This document shows, piece after piece, positions 1 to 8,463 of a stretch of 64,000 nt of DNA (position 1 is the stretch's first letter; every line of letters begins with the position of its first letter). This DNA comes from DYKG01 sp964596185. GTDB taxonomy: Bacteria; Muiribacteriota; Ozemobacteria; Ozemobacterales; Ozemobacteraceae. The notes beneath the pieces were generated by a model. The model did not search any database, had not been told where the DNA came from, and was given only the letters and a program-made list of their open reading frames with translations. The stretch lies in assembly GCA_964596185.1 (NCBI GenBank), contig CAZQUE010000016.1:1-64000 (forward strand), written 5' to 3'. The position numbers and the translations under genes are program-made.

Positions 1-58
1 TGGGGTGAAATTGATAATAACAAACTCGTTTAAACAAGTCAACTAAAAACAAAAAAAT

Positions 59-400
59 TTATCCACCAATTCCAACATCGTAAAAAAATGGGCCAAAAAC
101 TTCAACCAGACAGATAAACAGCAGTAATGAAATCAGAATTTGCAAAAATAAGACAAACTTCCTTTTTCTATTATGGCAATCATTGCACAGGCCAACGTAG
201 AGAAAACCGCAGCTACAAAGGAGGAGCAAAGCTGAAATAGGCCAAAAGATTAGAAATAGTTCTAGTGACCTGCCATTCGGGTTTGCCTGCCATACGAACC
301 TTTCGATGTGTATTGTAATCGTTCGAGGTATTGCATAATAATCAAAACAACCTTCGAAAATCAAAAAATCACCCGCGATCAACCAAAAAACAAGGCGCAT
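59..400 (-). CDS. small hypothetical membrane protein
   Basis: A 113-residue open frame that I do not recognise. It has two clearly hydrophobic stretches, about residues 47-70 and 83-106, separated by a short basic loop (NRKRK), so it would be a two-helix inner membrane protein. No good ribosome binding site precedes the ATG; only a weak AAGAAA lies close upstream. It is divergent from the aminohydrolase that begins at 480, with about 80 bp between the starts. The hydrophobic pattern favours a real gene over a chance frame, but there is no family support, and it may be a fast-evolving orphan. Confidence 0.4.
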   Translation of the reverse strand: MRLVFWLIAGDFLIFEGCFDYYAIPRTITIHIERFVWQANPNGRSLELFLIFWPISALLLLCSCGFLYVGLCNDCHNRKRKFVLFLQILISLLLFICLVEVFGPFFYDVGIGG

Positions 401-479
401 TTTTCTTGAAAAGGAGTTTTCTGATATGATAGTCTTGGCAAATTACTCTATATAGAACACAAAGAAAAGAGGTTGATTG

Positions 480-1817
480 ATGAAAATTATCGGTCACGCA
501 ACAGTTGTCACTCTTGGTGAAAAACATCAGGTCATCAATGATGGTGCTATCGCTTTTGACGAGAAGAAAATTCATGCCATCGGCACCACCGATGAAATCA
601 AACAACGTTTCCCGAAAGCAAAGATAAAAAACGTCAAAGGCCGGCTAGTAATGCCCGGAATTATTAATACACATATGCACCTTTACTCGACGTTTGCTCG
701 AGGAATCGCGTTAAAAGACGCCCCCCCGACCAATTTTGTCGAAATCCTCGAAAGACTCTGGTGGCGACTTGACAAAGCTCTGACTCCCGATGATCTCTAT
801 CTCACAGCGATTATTCCGCTTCTCGATGCCGTTCGCAATGGTGTAACAACTTTGATTGACCACCATGCCAGCCCCAACTGTATAGATGGCTCGCTGAGCA
901 CTCTTGCCAAAGCCTTTAGAAAATGTGGCCTTCGCGGCAATCTTTGCTATGAAATTTCTGACCGAGACGGGCAGTCAAAATGTGACGCCGGCTTTGAAGA
1001 AAATGCCAGTTTCATTAGAGGCCTTAAGCTCGAAAATGATCCGGACATTACAGCCATGATTGGCCTGCACGCAAGCTTCACCCTCAGCGATACCAGCCTA
1101 GAGAGAGCCGCCGAGCTGATGAACGGACTCAACACCGGCGTACACATTCATGTAGCTGAAGACCAGACTGATAATGAAGACGCAATCAAACGTGGCTATC
1201 GATCGGTGGTTGATCGACTGCACAAATTTAAATTAACCGGTCCCGAAAGTATTTTTGTTCACGGGGTAAATTGCGATGCTCATGATATTCAAACCCTTGG
1301 TCTGACCAAAACCAATGTGATTCATAATCCAAGATCCAACATGAATAATGCCGTTGGCTGCGCTCCGCTGGAAAAAATGATGGCGGAAAAAATCAACGTC
1401 AGCTTTGGCACCGACGGCATGTCGGCTTCTCCACTTGAAGATCTTATGGTTGCCAATATTCTTCACAAGCATGAGGCAAAAGATCCTCGCAAAATCTATG
1501 GCGAAGCTTGGAAAATGTTTGCAGTAAACGGTCCTCGACTTGCTCAAAAGCTTTTCAAAAAGAAAATCGGTGTCATTGAAGAAGGAGCTGCCCCTGATCT
1601 GATCGTCTGGGATTACATTCCCCCCACTCCGGTAACCGCAGCCAACACATTTGGACACCTTACTTTCGGTCTGCCTTTCAGTCGAGTTTCAACGACCATC
1701 TGCCAGGGAAAAACCCTTATGGATGAAGGCCAGCTGGTATTCCTGGAAGAAGGTGAAGAAGAAGAGATCTGTGCCAAATCGAGAGATTTAGCCAAGTCAC
1801 TCTGGGATAGATTCTAA
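480..1817 (+). CDS. ssnA: SsnA-type aminohydrolase (amidohydrolase superfamily)
   Basis: About 445 residues, the usual length of SsnA, a putative aminohydrolase found in selenium/purine catabolism clusters beside YgeW, YgeY and carbamate kinase. Amidohydrolase metal ligands are visible: NTHMH near residue 65, HVAED near 225, HGVNCD near 261 and GTDGMSAS near 311. An AGAGG at 468-472 sits 7 nt before the ATG at 480; an in-frame TTG at 477 is too close to that site, so 480 is preferred. The substrate is inferred to be a cyclic or amino-substituted purine breakdown product; nothing in the sequence fixes it. A strong hairpin terminator follows at 1842. Confidence 0.85.
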   Translation: MKIIGHATVVTLGEKHQVINDGAIAFDEKKIHAIGTTDEIKQRFPKAKIKNVKGRLVMPGIINTHMHLYSTFARGIALKDAPPTNFVEILERLWWRLDKALTPDDLYLTAIIPLLDAVRNGVTTLIDHHASPNCIDGSLSTLAKAFRKCGLRGNLCYEISDRDGQSKCDAGFEENASFIRGLKLENDPDITAMIGLHASFTLSDTSLERAAELMNGLNTGVHIHVAEDQTDNEDAIKRGYRSVVDRLHKFKLTGPESIFVHGVNCDAHDIQTLGLTKTNVIHNPRSNMNNAVGCAPLEKMMAEKINVSFGTDGMSASPLEDLMVANILHKHEAKDPRKIYGEAWKMFAVNGPRLAQKLFKKKIGVIEEGAAPDLIVWDYIPPTPVTAANTFGHLTFGLPFSRVSTTICQGKTLMDEGQLVFLEEGEEEEICAKSRDLAKSLWDRF

Positions 1818-1841
1818 AATTTCATCATCAGAGAAAAGAGC

Positions 1842-1886
1842 CGGGCATTTCGACCTCGAATCGAGGCGGAAATGCCCGTTTTTTTT
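1842..1886 (+). terminator. intrinsic terminator after ssnA, possibly bidirectional
   Basis: CGGGCATTTC (1842-1851) pairs with GAAATGCCCG (1869-1878). An inner CCTCG/CGAGG stem extends it, and eight T residues follow at 1879-1886. Read on the minus strand the hairpin is followed by a shorter TTTT run, so it may also end the convergent thioredoxin gene. Confidence 0.85.
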
Positions 1887-1913
1887 CGCCTAAAGCAAGA
1901 AAAGGTCAAATAA

Positions 1914-2903
1914 TTATTTAATCAGTTTGTTCAACTCTTCTTCCAGCTTTTCACCACGCAGATCGGTAGTAACAACCTTTCCTTCCTTATCCAGCAAATA
2001 CATTGTCGGAATAGACTGAATGCCATAAGTCGGGCCAACTTCGTTTTGCCAGCCCTTACCATCAAAATATTGCGGCCATGGCATTGCATTTTCCTCAATG
2101 TATTTATCAAAATCTTCGCGCTTTTCATCGAAAGAGATTCCGACAATTTCAAATCCCTTGGGATTGTATTTCTGGTAAACTTTCACCAGGTTAGGCACTT
2201 CAGCCCGGCATGGCGGACACCATGTGGCCCAGAAATCTACCAGCAGAATCTTTCCTTTGAATCGTGCAAGATTCAGGTCTTTGCCATCAGTAGTTTTCAT
2301 CCCGGCGGGGAAATCTGGAAAAGCTTTCCCAACAGGATCGCGAAAGAATTCGTTGAGCATCATTCCGGCGGCTTTGGCAACTTCGGCATTTTTTGACTGG
2401 GCAGCTTCTTTGAGCAAAGCATCGAACTCGGGAGAAAATTGTTCTTTCATCATCTGCAGACGCTGGGCGGAAGTCATGATCATGATTTCACGAATATCGC
2501 CCTGCCAGCGATTGACAATTTTCACAGCCATATCTACAGAAGCTGCCTGTCCGATCAAGCCAAGCAGTTCCATATCAAGCTTAAGTCGCTGTTCAGGTTC
2601 CTTAAGGGTCTCTCGCAACTTTTCGGCATCGGTGAAAATATGTGCTCCATGCTTTTTCATCGCGGCTTTGATTGATTCCATGTCTTGAGGATCCATAGTG
2701 CCGTCGGCGACCGCAGCCTGAAGTTTTTCATTCAGTTTTTGCGAAGCATTCTTCAAAAAATCATTTACCGCATCTTCCTGCTGAATAATTTCCTGGCGGA
2801 TATCGGCCTGATTCAATTTGTCAGGCTCAGCACCGGCGACAGAAGAAAAAATCAACCCCGCGCTGACCATTGCCATAAAAGCCAATTTTGTAAATTTCTT
2901 CAT
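1914..2903 (-). CDS. secreted TlpA-like thioredoxin-fold protein
   Basis: 329 residues with a signal peptide (residues 1-25, cleavage near AGA/EP). An alpha-helical region of unknown fold spans about residues 30-190, and a C-terminal TlpA/ResA-like thioredoxin domain covers about 195-325. The redox motif W228-C-P-P-C232 is intact and is preceded by LVDFWAT; the cis-Pro loop (SIPTMY) is present near residue 298. Such proteins act in the periplasm as disulfide reductases, for example in cytochrome maturation or thiol homeostasis. The ATG is preceded by AAAGGA at good spacing. No DsbD/CcdA partner is in the window. It sits inside the catabolic cluster but faces its own way and is probably unrelated in function. 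Confidence 0.85.
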   Translation of the reverse strand: MKKFTKLAFMAMVSAGLIFSSVAGAEPDKLNQADIRQEIIQQEDAVNDFLKNASQKLNEKLQAAVADGTMDPQDMESIKAAMKKHGAHIFTDAEKLRETLKEPEQRLKLDMELLGLIGQAASVDMAVKIVNRWQGDIREIMIMTSAQRLQMMKEQFSPEFDALLKEAAQSKNAEVAKAAGMMLNEFFRDPVGKAFPDFPAGMKTTDGKDLNLARFKGKILLVDFWATWCPPCRAEVPNLVKVYQKYNPKGFEIVGISFDEKREDFDKYIEENAMPWPQYFDGKGWQNEVGPTYGIQSIPTMYLLDKEGKVVTTDLRGEKLEEELNKLIK

Positions 2904-2967
2904 AAAAATCCTTTCGGTTTGATAGAACAGAATACCACGAAACGTTTGTTTTCAACCATATTCGGGC

Positions 2968-3002
2968 AAAAAAAAACGACTGCGGGTTTAAATCCGCAGT
3001 CG
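2968..3002 (-). terminator. intrinsic terminator after ygeW
   Basis: CGACTGCGG (2977-2985) and CCGCAGTCG (2994-3002) form a 9-bp stem with an 8-nt loop. An A-run at 2968-2976 reads as a T-run on the minus strand, so this ends the leftward ygeW transcript just before the thioredoxin gene. Confidence 0.85.
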
Positions 3003-3022
3003 CCTTTTCAGAGTTTCAAGAG

Positions 3023-4210
3023 TTATTTTACTCTTTCAACATTGAGCTTCAAAAGCTTTTCAAGCAAACCAGCCGGATTCTGGAATTTGCTGGTAAGAAT
3101 CATGGCTGCAATAATATAGGGCTTGTAGCCAGCTTCTTTATAGGTTTCAATGCGATAGCGATCAAAGACGGATGCGGCAACTTCGCCGGCCTTGCACGAA
3201 ACATCAGTGATATCTGCGGGCAGGCAGTGCATATAAAGCGCCTTGCCTTTATTGGTAAGTTTCATTTTCTTTTCGGTGCATTCCCAGTCTTTGAATTTGG
3301 CATTGTTTGCCAGACATTCTTTTTCAAGAGCCTTAAGACCGTCATGATCGTTTTTGCGCAGCAGTTCGGTACGGCGACCCATAACCGCAAAGGGAGCCCA
3401 GCTCTTCGGATAAACGATGTCCGCGCCTTTGAATGCTTCATCCATGCTGTTTGAAACAGTGAATTTTCCGCCACTTTCCTTGGCCTGCTTTTTGGCAAGC
3501 TTTTCGACATCGGGGATGAGGTTGTAGCCTTCAGGATAAGCAAGTCTGACGTCCATACCGAATCTGGTCATCAGGCCGATGATTCCCTGTGGAACTGAAA
3601 GAGGTTTGCCGTAACTGGGAGAATAAGCCCAGGTCATGGCAATCTTTTTGCCTTTCAAATTCTCAAGGCCGCCAAAGTGCTCTTTTAACCAGGCAAGATC
3701 TGCCATTGACTGGGTCGGGTGATCGATATCGCACTGCAGGTTTACCACAGCCGGACGCTGGGGCAGGACGCCCTGTTTGCAACCGTCTTCAAGAGCTTCG
3801 CCGACTTCGCGCATATAGGCGTTTCCAGCTCCGAGATACATGTCATCGCGAATACCAATAACTTCAGAAAGGAAAGAAATCATATTTGCAGTTTCGCGAA
3901 CTGTTTCACCGTGAGCAATCTGCGACTTGCCTTCGTCTAGATCCTGGACAGCAAGGCCAAGGAGGTTACAGGCCGATGAAAAAGAGAAACGAGTTCTGGT
4001 TGAGTTGTCTCGGAAAAGAGAAACGGCAATACCACTGTCAAAGATTCGAGTGGAAATGTTTTTGGCGCGCATTTCCTTGAGGGCCTGGGCGACGGCAAGG
4101 ATCTGCTTGAGCTCATCGACGCTTTTTTCCCAGGTCAGAAGAAAATCTTTGCCAAAAATGTCGGCTTTATAACTTTTAATTTCTTTTATTAACGCTTTTA
4201 TTTCTTTCAT
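3023..4210 (-). CDS. ygeW: knotted carbamoyltransferase YgeW
   Basis: 395 residues, matching the E. coli YgeW length. The transcarbamylase signatures are visible: carbamoyl phosphate loop FRDNSTRTRFSF (about residues 67-78), HPTQSMADL (about 164-172) and MHCLPADITD (about 353-362). The inserted segments and overall sequence match YgeW and not ornithine or aspartate transcarbamylase. Its true substrate is not settled; genome context in E. coli and gut anaerobes links it to purine or ureide breakdown, with the carbamoyl phosphate passed to carbamate kinase for ATP. An AAAGGA lies 7 nt before the ATG. It is downstream of ygeY on the same strand with an 88-nt gap that holds a stem-loop. Confidence 0.92.
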   Translation of the reverse strand: MKEIKALIKEIKSYKADIFGKDFLLTWEKSVDELKQILAVAQALKEMRAKNISTRIFDSGIAVSLFRDNSTRTRFSFSSACNLLGLAVQDLDEGKSQIAHGETVRETANMISFLSEVIGIRDDMYLGAGNAYMREVGEALEDGCKQGVLPQRPAVVNLQCDIDHPTQSMADLAWLKEHFGGLENLKGKKIAMTWAYSPSYGKPLSVPQGIIGLMTRFGMDVRLAYPEGYNLIPDVEKLAKKQAKESGGKFTVSNSMDEAFKGADIVYPKSWAPFAVMGRRTELLRKNDHDGLKALEKECLANNAKFKDWECTEKKMKLTNKGKALYMHCLPADITDVSCKAGEVAASVFDRYRIETYKEAGYKPYIIAAMILTSKFQNPAGLLEKLLKLNVERVK

Positions 4211-4247
4211 GCTTTCTTTCCTTTAGATTTTGATTTCTTAAATAACA

Positions 4248-4277
4248 TGAACTCTGAGCAATGTTACTCAGAGTTCA
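4248..4277 (-). promoter_or_regulatory. intercistronic stem-loop between ygeY and ygeW
   Basis: TGAACTCTGAG (4248-4258) is perfectly complementary to CTCAGAGTTCA (4267-4277) around an 8-nt loop. On the minus strand no T-run follows, so it is unlikely to be a full terminator. It lies upstream of the ygeW ribosome binding site and could tune the ratio of the two proteins or protect the upstream mRNA. Confidence 0.55.
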
Positions 4278-4298
4278 TTGAAATTTCAATCGTTAGTG

Positions 4299-5501
4299 TT
4301 AAATATTATAGGCGAACTGGGCATAAAATGCAGATGCCTTGACCAGGTCATCAACCGGGCATTTTTCGTTCGGAGCATGGGCAAGAACTTCGTTACCCGG
4401 GCCAAAACCGATCATCGGAATCTTATAATAGCCATTGATGGTTACGCCATTGGTGGAAAAGGTCCATTTGTCGATTTTTGGATCTTTGTTGAACAGTTCT
4501 TTAAAAGATTTTACGCCAGCCTGAACAACATGTTCGGTTTCAGGAATTTTCCAGGTTGGGAAATATTTTTCCATGCCATATTTCAGGCCAGTGTAAGCAA
4601 CTTCTTCATAATGCAGAACGACGACTTTAGCTTCTTCACCAAGTTTCAAACCTACGGACTTGATAACTTCTTCGACTTCTTTAACGGCAGATTCTTTGGT
4701 TTCGCCCCAGGTCAGTCTGCGATCGAGGTGAATATGAACTGAGTCGGCAACTGCGCAAAGCGAGGGGCTGCCGGACTTAAATTCAGAAATGGTTACAGTG
4801 CCTTTGCCAAGGAATTCGTCATCTTTGAGTCTTGTGTTGAGCTTTTCAATTTCAAGGGCAACTTTGGCCGCCATGTAAACAGCGTTTTTGCCACGTTCTG
4901 GAGCTGAACCATGACAAGAAATTCCTCTAAAGTCTATGCCGATTTCCATGCGGCCACGATGACCACGATAAATATTCAGGTTAGTCGGTTCAGTGCTGAT
5001 TACGAAATCTGGTTTGATCTTTTCTTCTTCGACGATGTACTTCCAGCACAGTCCGTCACAATCTTCTTCCATTACGGAGCTGACAACATAAAAAGTTACG
5101 TCTTTGTCAAAGCCCATGTCTTTAAGAATGCGACCAGCAGTAATTGCTGAAGCAATGCCGCTTTCCTGGTCAACTGTTCCTCGACCAAGAACGTGGCCGT
5201 CTTTTACTTCGCCCAGATACGGATCGAAATCCCAGTTGTCACGATTGCCAACCCCAACGGTATCGACATGACCGTCGATGGCAATAACTTTTTTACCATT
5301 GCCAATGCGGCCAATTACGTTGCCAAGACCATCTATACGAACCTCGTCAAAACCGGCTTCTTTCATCTGGCGCACAACTTCAGCCTGCACGTCTTTTTCC
5401 TGCATGCTTTCTGATGGAATTTTCACCATTTTGCCAAGATTGGCAGCAGTATAATCGCGGTATTTTTCAGCCAGTTCCATGATTTTTTTTGCAGTAGTCA
5501 T
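4299..5501 (-). CDS. ygeY: YgeY family hydrolase (M20-type metallopeptidase fold)
   Basis: 400 residues with the zinc-dependent M20/ArgE/DapE fold. The ligand motif AIDGHVDTVG lies near residue 75 and the DQESGIA segment near 115. VMEEDCDG near 147 holds the catalytic/metal carboxylates, and APNEKCPVDD near the C-terminus carries the late part of the active site. It matches the YgeY family, often annotated as a selenium-metabolism hydrolase and found with YgeW, SsnA and carbamate kinase. It probably hydrolyses an N-acyl or N-carbamoyl linkage in this pathway; the exact substrate is not shown. It leads the leftward ygeY-ygeW pair from a divergent promoter region. Confidence 0.9.
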   Translation of the reverse strand: MTTAKKIMELAEKYRDYTAANLGKMVKIPSESMQEKDVQAEVVRQMKEAGFDEVRIDGLGNVIGRIGNGKKVIAIDGHVDTVGVGNRDNWDFDPYLGEVKDGHVLGRGTVDQESGIASAITAGRILKDMGFDKDVTFYVVSSVMEEDCDGLCWKYIVEEEKIKPDFVISTEPTNLNIYRGHRGRMEIGIDFRGISCHGSAPERGKNAVYMAAKVALEIEKLNTRLKDDEFLGKGTVTISEFKSGSPSLCAVADSVHIHLDRRLTWGETKESAVKEVEEVIKSVGLKLGEEAKVVVLHYEEVAYTGLKYGMEKYFPTWKIPETEHVVQAGVKSFKELFNKDPKIDKWTFSTNGVTINGYYKIPMIGFGPGNEVLAHAPNEKCPVDDLVKASAFYAQFAYNI

Positions 5502-5569
5502 ATCATTCTCTCCATGCCTTATTTTTTAAACATAACCTTATCAATTCCCAATACTGGGTAAGGTGTGTA

Positions 5570-5598
5570 ATTATAACCGAGCTTTAAAATTTACACAA
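5570..5598 (-). promoter_or_regulatory. candidate promoter for ygeY-ygeW
   Basis: On the minus strand TTGTGT (5598-5593) and a perfect TATAAT (5575-5570) are separated by 17 bp, upstream of ygeY. The -35 element matches consensus at only half its positions. Confidence 0.45.
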
Positions 5599-5800
5599 CT
5601 TTATCGGCTGAGATTTATTTGAAAAATAAAATTGAGTCACACGACTTTGCACCTGGCAATGCCTAACCGGGCTTTATCGATAGAATGGAAGGATCTTTCA
5701 AGTCCGCACTAACACATATATCTGGCGAGAATCAAGATGGTTGAACAAACTAAGTAGCAGAAATTCACCAAGAAATAGGACATTTAGTGTTTAATTAAGA

Positions 5801-5828
5801 TTTACTTTTCTCGGAATCCGAGTATAAT
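5801..5828 (+). promoter_or_regulatory. candidate promoter with palindromic spacer for the carbamate kinase operon
   Basis: TTTACT (5801-5806), a 16-bp spacer and a perfect TATAAT (5823-5828). The spacer carries CTCGG-AAT-CCGAG (5810-5822), a perfect 5-bp inverted repeat directly abutting the -10 box. That is the position expected of an operator for a repressor or a MerR-like activator. Confidence 0.5.
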
Positions 5829-5919
5829 TACCTCTGATTTTTAGATAAAGGCAAGGAAAAGGAATAACTTTCTCCATGCAAAATTTTCATTCGCACAGCG
5901 TTAATGGAGGGAATTGTAA

Positions 5920-6873
5920 ATGACAACTGTAGGTAAACTTGCAGTAGTAGCGGTTGGTGGGAATTCACTGATTCTAGACAAAGACCATCAGACAGTAGCC
6001 GACCAGTATGATGCTGCCGCTAAAACCATGGCGCACATCGCAGACATGATCGAAGCCGGTTATCGAGTAGTAATTACTCATGGCAACGGCCCCCAGGTCG
6101 GTTTCATTCTTCTCAGAAGCGAAATAGCCCGCGGCCAGATTCATCCTGTACCCCTTGACAGTTGTGGTGCAGACACTCAAGGCGCAATCGGTTATCAGTT
6201 TCAGATGGCGCTTGGGAATGAATTTAAAAAACGCGGAATCAAAAAACCCGTGGTCACTGTGGTAACCCAGGTTTTGGTTGACAAGAACGATGCTTCTTTC
6301 GAGAAACCCAGCAAACCAATAGGCCAGTTTTATACAGAAGCTGAAGCAAAAGAAAGAATTGCAAAAGATGGCTGGGACATGGTAGAAGACGCAGGTCGTG
6401 GCTGGCGCCGTGTTGTGGCTTCTCCATTGCCACTCGAGATAATCGAAGAAGAAGCGGTAAAAACTCTTGTTGAAAAAGATTTCATGGTTGTAGCCGTTGG
6501 TGGCGGCGGAGTTCCTGTAATCAAAAATGATGACGGAATGTTGAAAGGCACAGCTGCAGTAATTGACAAAGATTTCGCCTCGGCTCTTCTCGCCTCGAAC
6601 ATTGGTGCCGACGTTTTCGTTATTTCGACCGCAGTTGAAAAAGCCTGCCTGAACTTCGGCAAACCTGACCAGAAAGAACTAGATAAGGTTACTGTGGCCG
6701 AACTTGAAAAATATTGCGAAGAAGGTCATTTCAAGCCTGGATCGATGCTACCCAAATGCCAGGCAATCATCAAATTCCTGAAAGCCGGCGGCAAACACGC
6801 CATCATCACCAATCCCGAAAACCTTGCCAGAGCTGTTAAGGGCGAAGCAGGCACTCACATATATCCCAATTAA
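5920..6873 (+). CDS. arcC: carbamate kinase
   Basis: 317 residues, normal for carbamate kinase, which makes ATP and carbamate from carbamoyl phosphate and ADP. Visible family motifs are AVGGNSL near residue 12, THGNGPQVG near 53, KPIGQFY near 131, GWRRVVASPLP near 163 and the nucleotide-binding VVAVGGGGVPV near 191. GGAGG lies 8 nt before the ATG. It is the first gene of a rightward pair with the PLP enzyme and faces the YgeY/YgeW pair across a shared control region, so it most likely harvests carbamoyl phosphate produced by YgeW. In E. coli the corresponding cluster gene is yqeA. Confidence 0.93.
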   Translation: MTTVGKLAVVAVGGNSLILDKDHQTVADQYDAAAKTMAHIADMIEAGYRVVITHGNGPQVGFILLRSEIARGQIHPVPLDSCGADTQGAIGYQFQMALGNEFKKRGIKKPVVTVVTQVLVDKNDASFEKPSKPIGQFYTEAEAKERIAKDGWDMVEDAGRGWRRVVASPLPLEIIEEEAVKTLVEKDFMVVAVGGGGVPVIKNDDGMLKGTAAVIDKDFASALLASNIGADVFVISTAVEKACLNFGKPDQKELDKVTVAELEKYCEEGHFKPGSMLPKCQAIIKFLKAGGKHAIITNPENLARAVKGEAGTHIYPN

Positions 6874-6885
6874 GGAGCAGAAACC

Positions 6886-8376
6886 GTGCCCAAATATGCA
6901 CATAAATTCAAACTTCATGTAAAAGAAGAAGTACTCAAGAAGACTGTCGAAAGAGCAATAGAAAAGAATATTATCATTCCGACCTTTGCTCAGCAGAATA
7001 ACCCCGAACTCATTCCAGAAAAAATCAAAAAACAGATTCAGCCCTTGGGGCTCTGGGACGTCGACCCGCGCAACCTTTTTCGAATTACCTGGCGCAACAA
7101 TATCAAGACCGGTCTTTATGGCGATGTTAACTTCATCGAATTTCCCAGTGAAATTACCGGTGTAAAAGCACGTATCGTCGGTCTGGTTGGCAAATATTTC
7201 CCAACCGGCGCTCACAAGGTTGGAGCAGCCTTTGGATGTCTGGTACCAAGACTGGTCAGCGGTGAATTCGACCCAACAACTCAGAAGGCTGTTTGGCCCA
7301 GCACCGGCAATTACTGCCGCGGCGGCGCTTATGACTGCGCCCTGCTTGGAACACCTGCCATTGCCATTCTCCCAGAAGAAATGAGTCCTGAGCGTTTTAA
7401 TTGGCTAAAAGAAATTGGCACCAGCGAAATCTTTGCCACCCCTGGGTGCGAATCCAACGTTAAAGAAATCTATGACAAATGCTGGGAACTCCGCAAAACC
7501 CGCGGTGACGACATTGTCATTTTCAATCAGTTCGATGAATTCGGCAATTCAATCTGGCATTATCACCAGACCGGCAATGCGGTTCTGGATGTTTACAACC
7601 AGATCAAAAAAGATCGCAGTCGCTTGAGCGCATGGGTTTCGGCAACCGGTTCCGCCGGCACCATTTCCGCAGGGGATAAAATCAAACACGTCCATCCCCA
7701 TGCAAAAATAGTGGCCTCAGAAGCACTTCAATGCCCCACCCTTCTCCTTTGCGGCTTTGGCGGTCACAGAATCGAAGGAATCGGCGACAAGCACGTTCCC
7801 TGGGTTCACAATGCCCGCAACACTGATCTGGTAGTAGCCATCGATGATGAAAACTGCATGAGACTGCTGCGCACTTTTAATGAGCCCGCAGGCAAAGAAA
7901 TGCTTAAAAATGCTGGCATCAAACAGGAGCTTATCGATGAACTCGGACTGCTCGGTATCAGTTCAATCAGCAATCTGCTTTCTGCAGTTAAAACCGCCAA
8001 GTTCTTCGAAATGAATGAAGACGACGTCATCTTCACCTGTCTGACCGATTCTGCTGAGATGTATCTGTCAAGAATCGAAGAACTCAATCAGCAGCACGGA
8101 AAATATTGCAATGGTAGAGCCATGGCTGACTTTGAAAGATTCATGCTCGGCGAAGATACTCAGGATATGATGGAACTTACCTATCATGATCGCAAACGCC
8201 TGCATAACTTCAAATACTACACCTGGGTCGAGCAACAGGGTAAAACCGTCGAAGAAATCAACGAACTCTGGGATCCGGAATTCTGGGAAGACGTCTTTTC
8301 TGAAGAGGTCATCAAGCACTGGGACGAATTAATCGTTGAATTCAACAAGCGAACCGGTCTGATCGATAAAATCTAA
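6886..8376 (+). CDS. fold-type II PLP-dependent enzyme, possible YgeX substitute
   Basis: 496 residues starting at GTG with AAGGAG at 6872-6877. The segment FPTGAHKVGAAFG places the probable PLP-binding lysine at K111, in an A-H-K context like tryptophan synthase beta. STGNYCRGGA (about 139-148) is the substrate-carboxylate loop, and SATGSAGTISAG (about 253-264) resembles a phosphate-binding glycine loop. It is about 100 residues longer than YgeX (diaminopropionate ammonia-lyase), the PLP enzyme usually present in such clusters, with a long C-terminal part from about 390. A beta-elimination or ammonia-lyase role is inferred from the fold and from the 12-bp gap to carbamate kinase. I cannot name the substrate. 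Confidence 0.7.
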   Translation: MPKYAHKFKLHVKEEVLKKTVERAIEKNIIIPTFAQQNNPELIPEKIKKQIQPLGLWDVDPRNLFRITWRNNIKTGLYGDVNFIEFPSEITGVKARIVGLVGKYFPTGAHKVGAAFGCLVPRLVSGEFDPTTQKAVWPSTGNYCRGGAYDCALLGTPAIAILPEEMSPERFNWLKEIGTSEIFATPGCESNVKEIYDKCWELRKTRGDDIVIFNQFDEFGNSIWHYHQTGNAVLDVYNQIKKDRSRLSAWVSATGSAGTISAGDKIKHVHPHAKIVASEALQCPTLLLCGFGGHRIEGIGDKHVPWVHNARNTDLVVAIDDENCMRLLRTFNEPAGKEMLKNAGIKQELIDELGLLGISSISNLLSAVKTAKFFEMNEDDVIFTCLTDSAEMYLSRIEELNQQHGKYCNGRAMADFERFMLGEDTQDMMELTYHDRKRLHNFKYYTWVEQQGKTVEEINELWDPEFWEDVFSEEVIKHWDELIVEFNKRTGLIDKI

Positions 8377-8401
8377 TACAGACAATTCTTAAGACGAATC
8401 A

Positions 8402-8432
8402 AAAAGCCGCAGTGAATAACACTGCGGCTTTT
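8402..8432. terminator. bidirectional intrinsic terminator
   Basis: AAAAGCCGCAGTG (8402-8414) pairs with CACTGCGGCTTTT (8420-8432) across a 5-nt loop. It lies between convergent genes and has A- and T-runs on the outer edges suited to both directions. Confidence 0.9.
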
Positions 8433-8463
8433 GTTTCGTCGAGAAAAGGCCAAGCTGGAATTA

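Larger units (their letters stand above)
5502..5919. other. 418-bp divergent control region
   Basis: No gene is apparent between ygeY and the carbamate kinase gene. It holds a candidate promoter on each strand (listed separately) and a hairpin in the ygeY leader: ACCTTA (5535-5540) with TAAGGT (5559-5564), inside which CCCA and TGGG pair. I looked for a purine-type riboswitch and saw no recognisable core. The length allows for activator or repressor sites for both halves of the cluster. Confidence 0.5.

Noticed and set aside
1233..1658. 141-codon antisense frame inside ssnA
   Set aside because: It runs opposite a well-conserved catalytic gene and has no family resemblance or start signal.
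3589..3861. Frames of 60-90 codons antisense to ygeW
   Set aside because: They are shadows of a highly conserved enzyme gene.
5502..5919. Purine or xanthine riboswitch in the divergent control region
   Set aside because: No conserved core or clear three-way junction could be drawn; only simple hairpins are visible.
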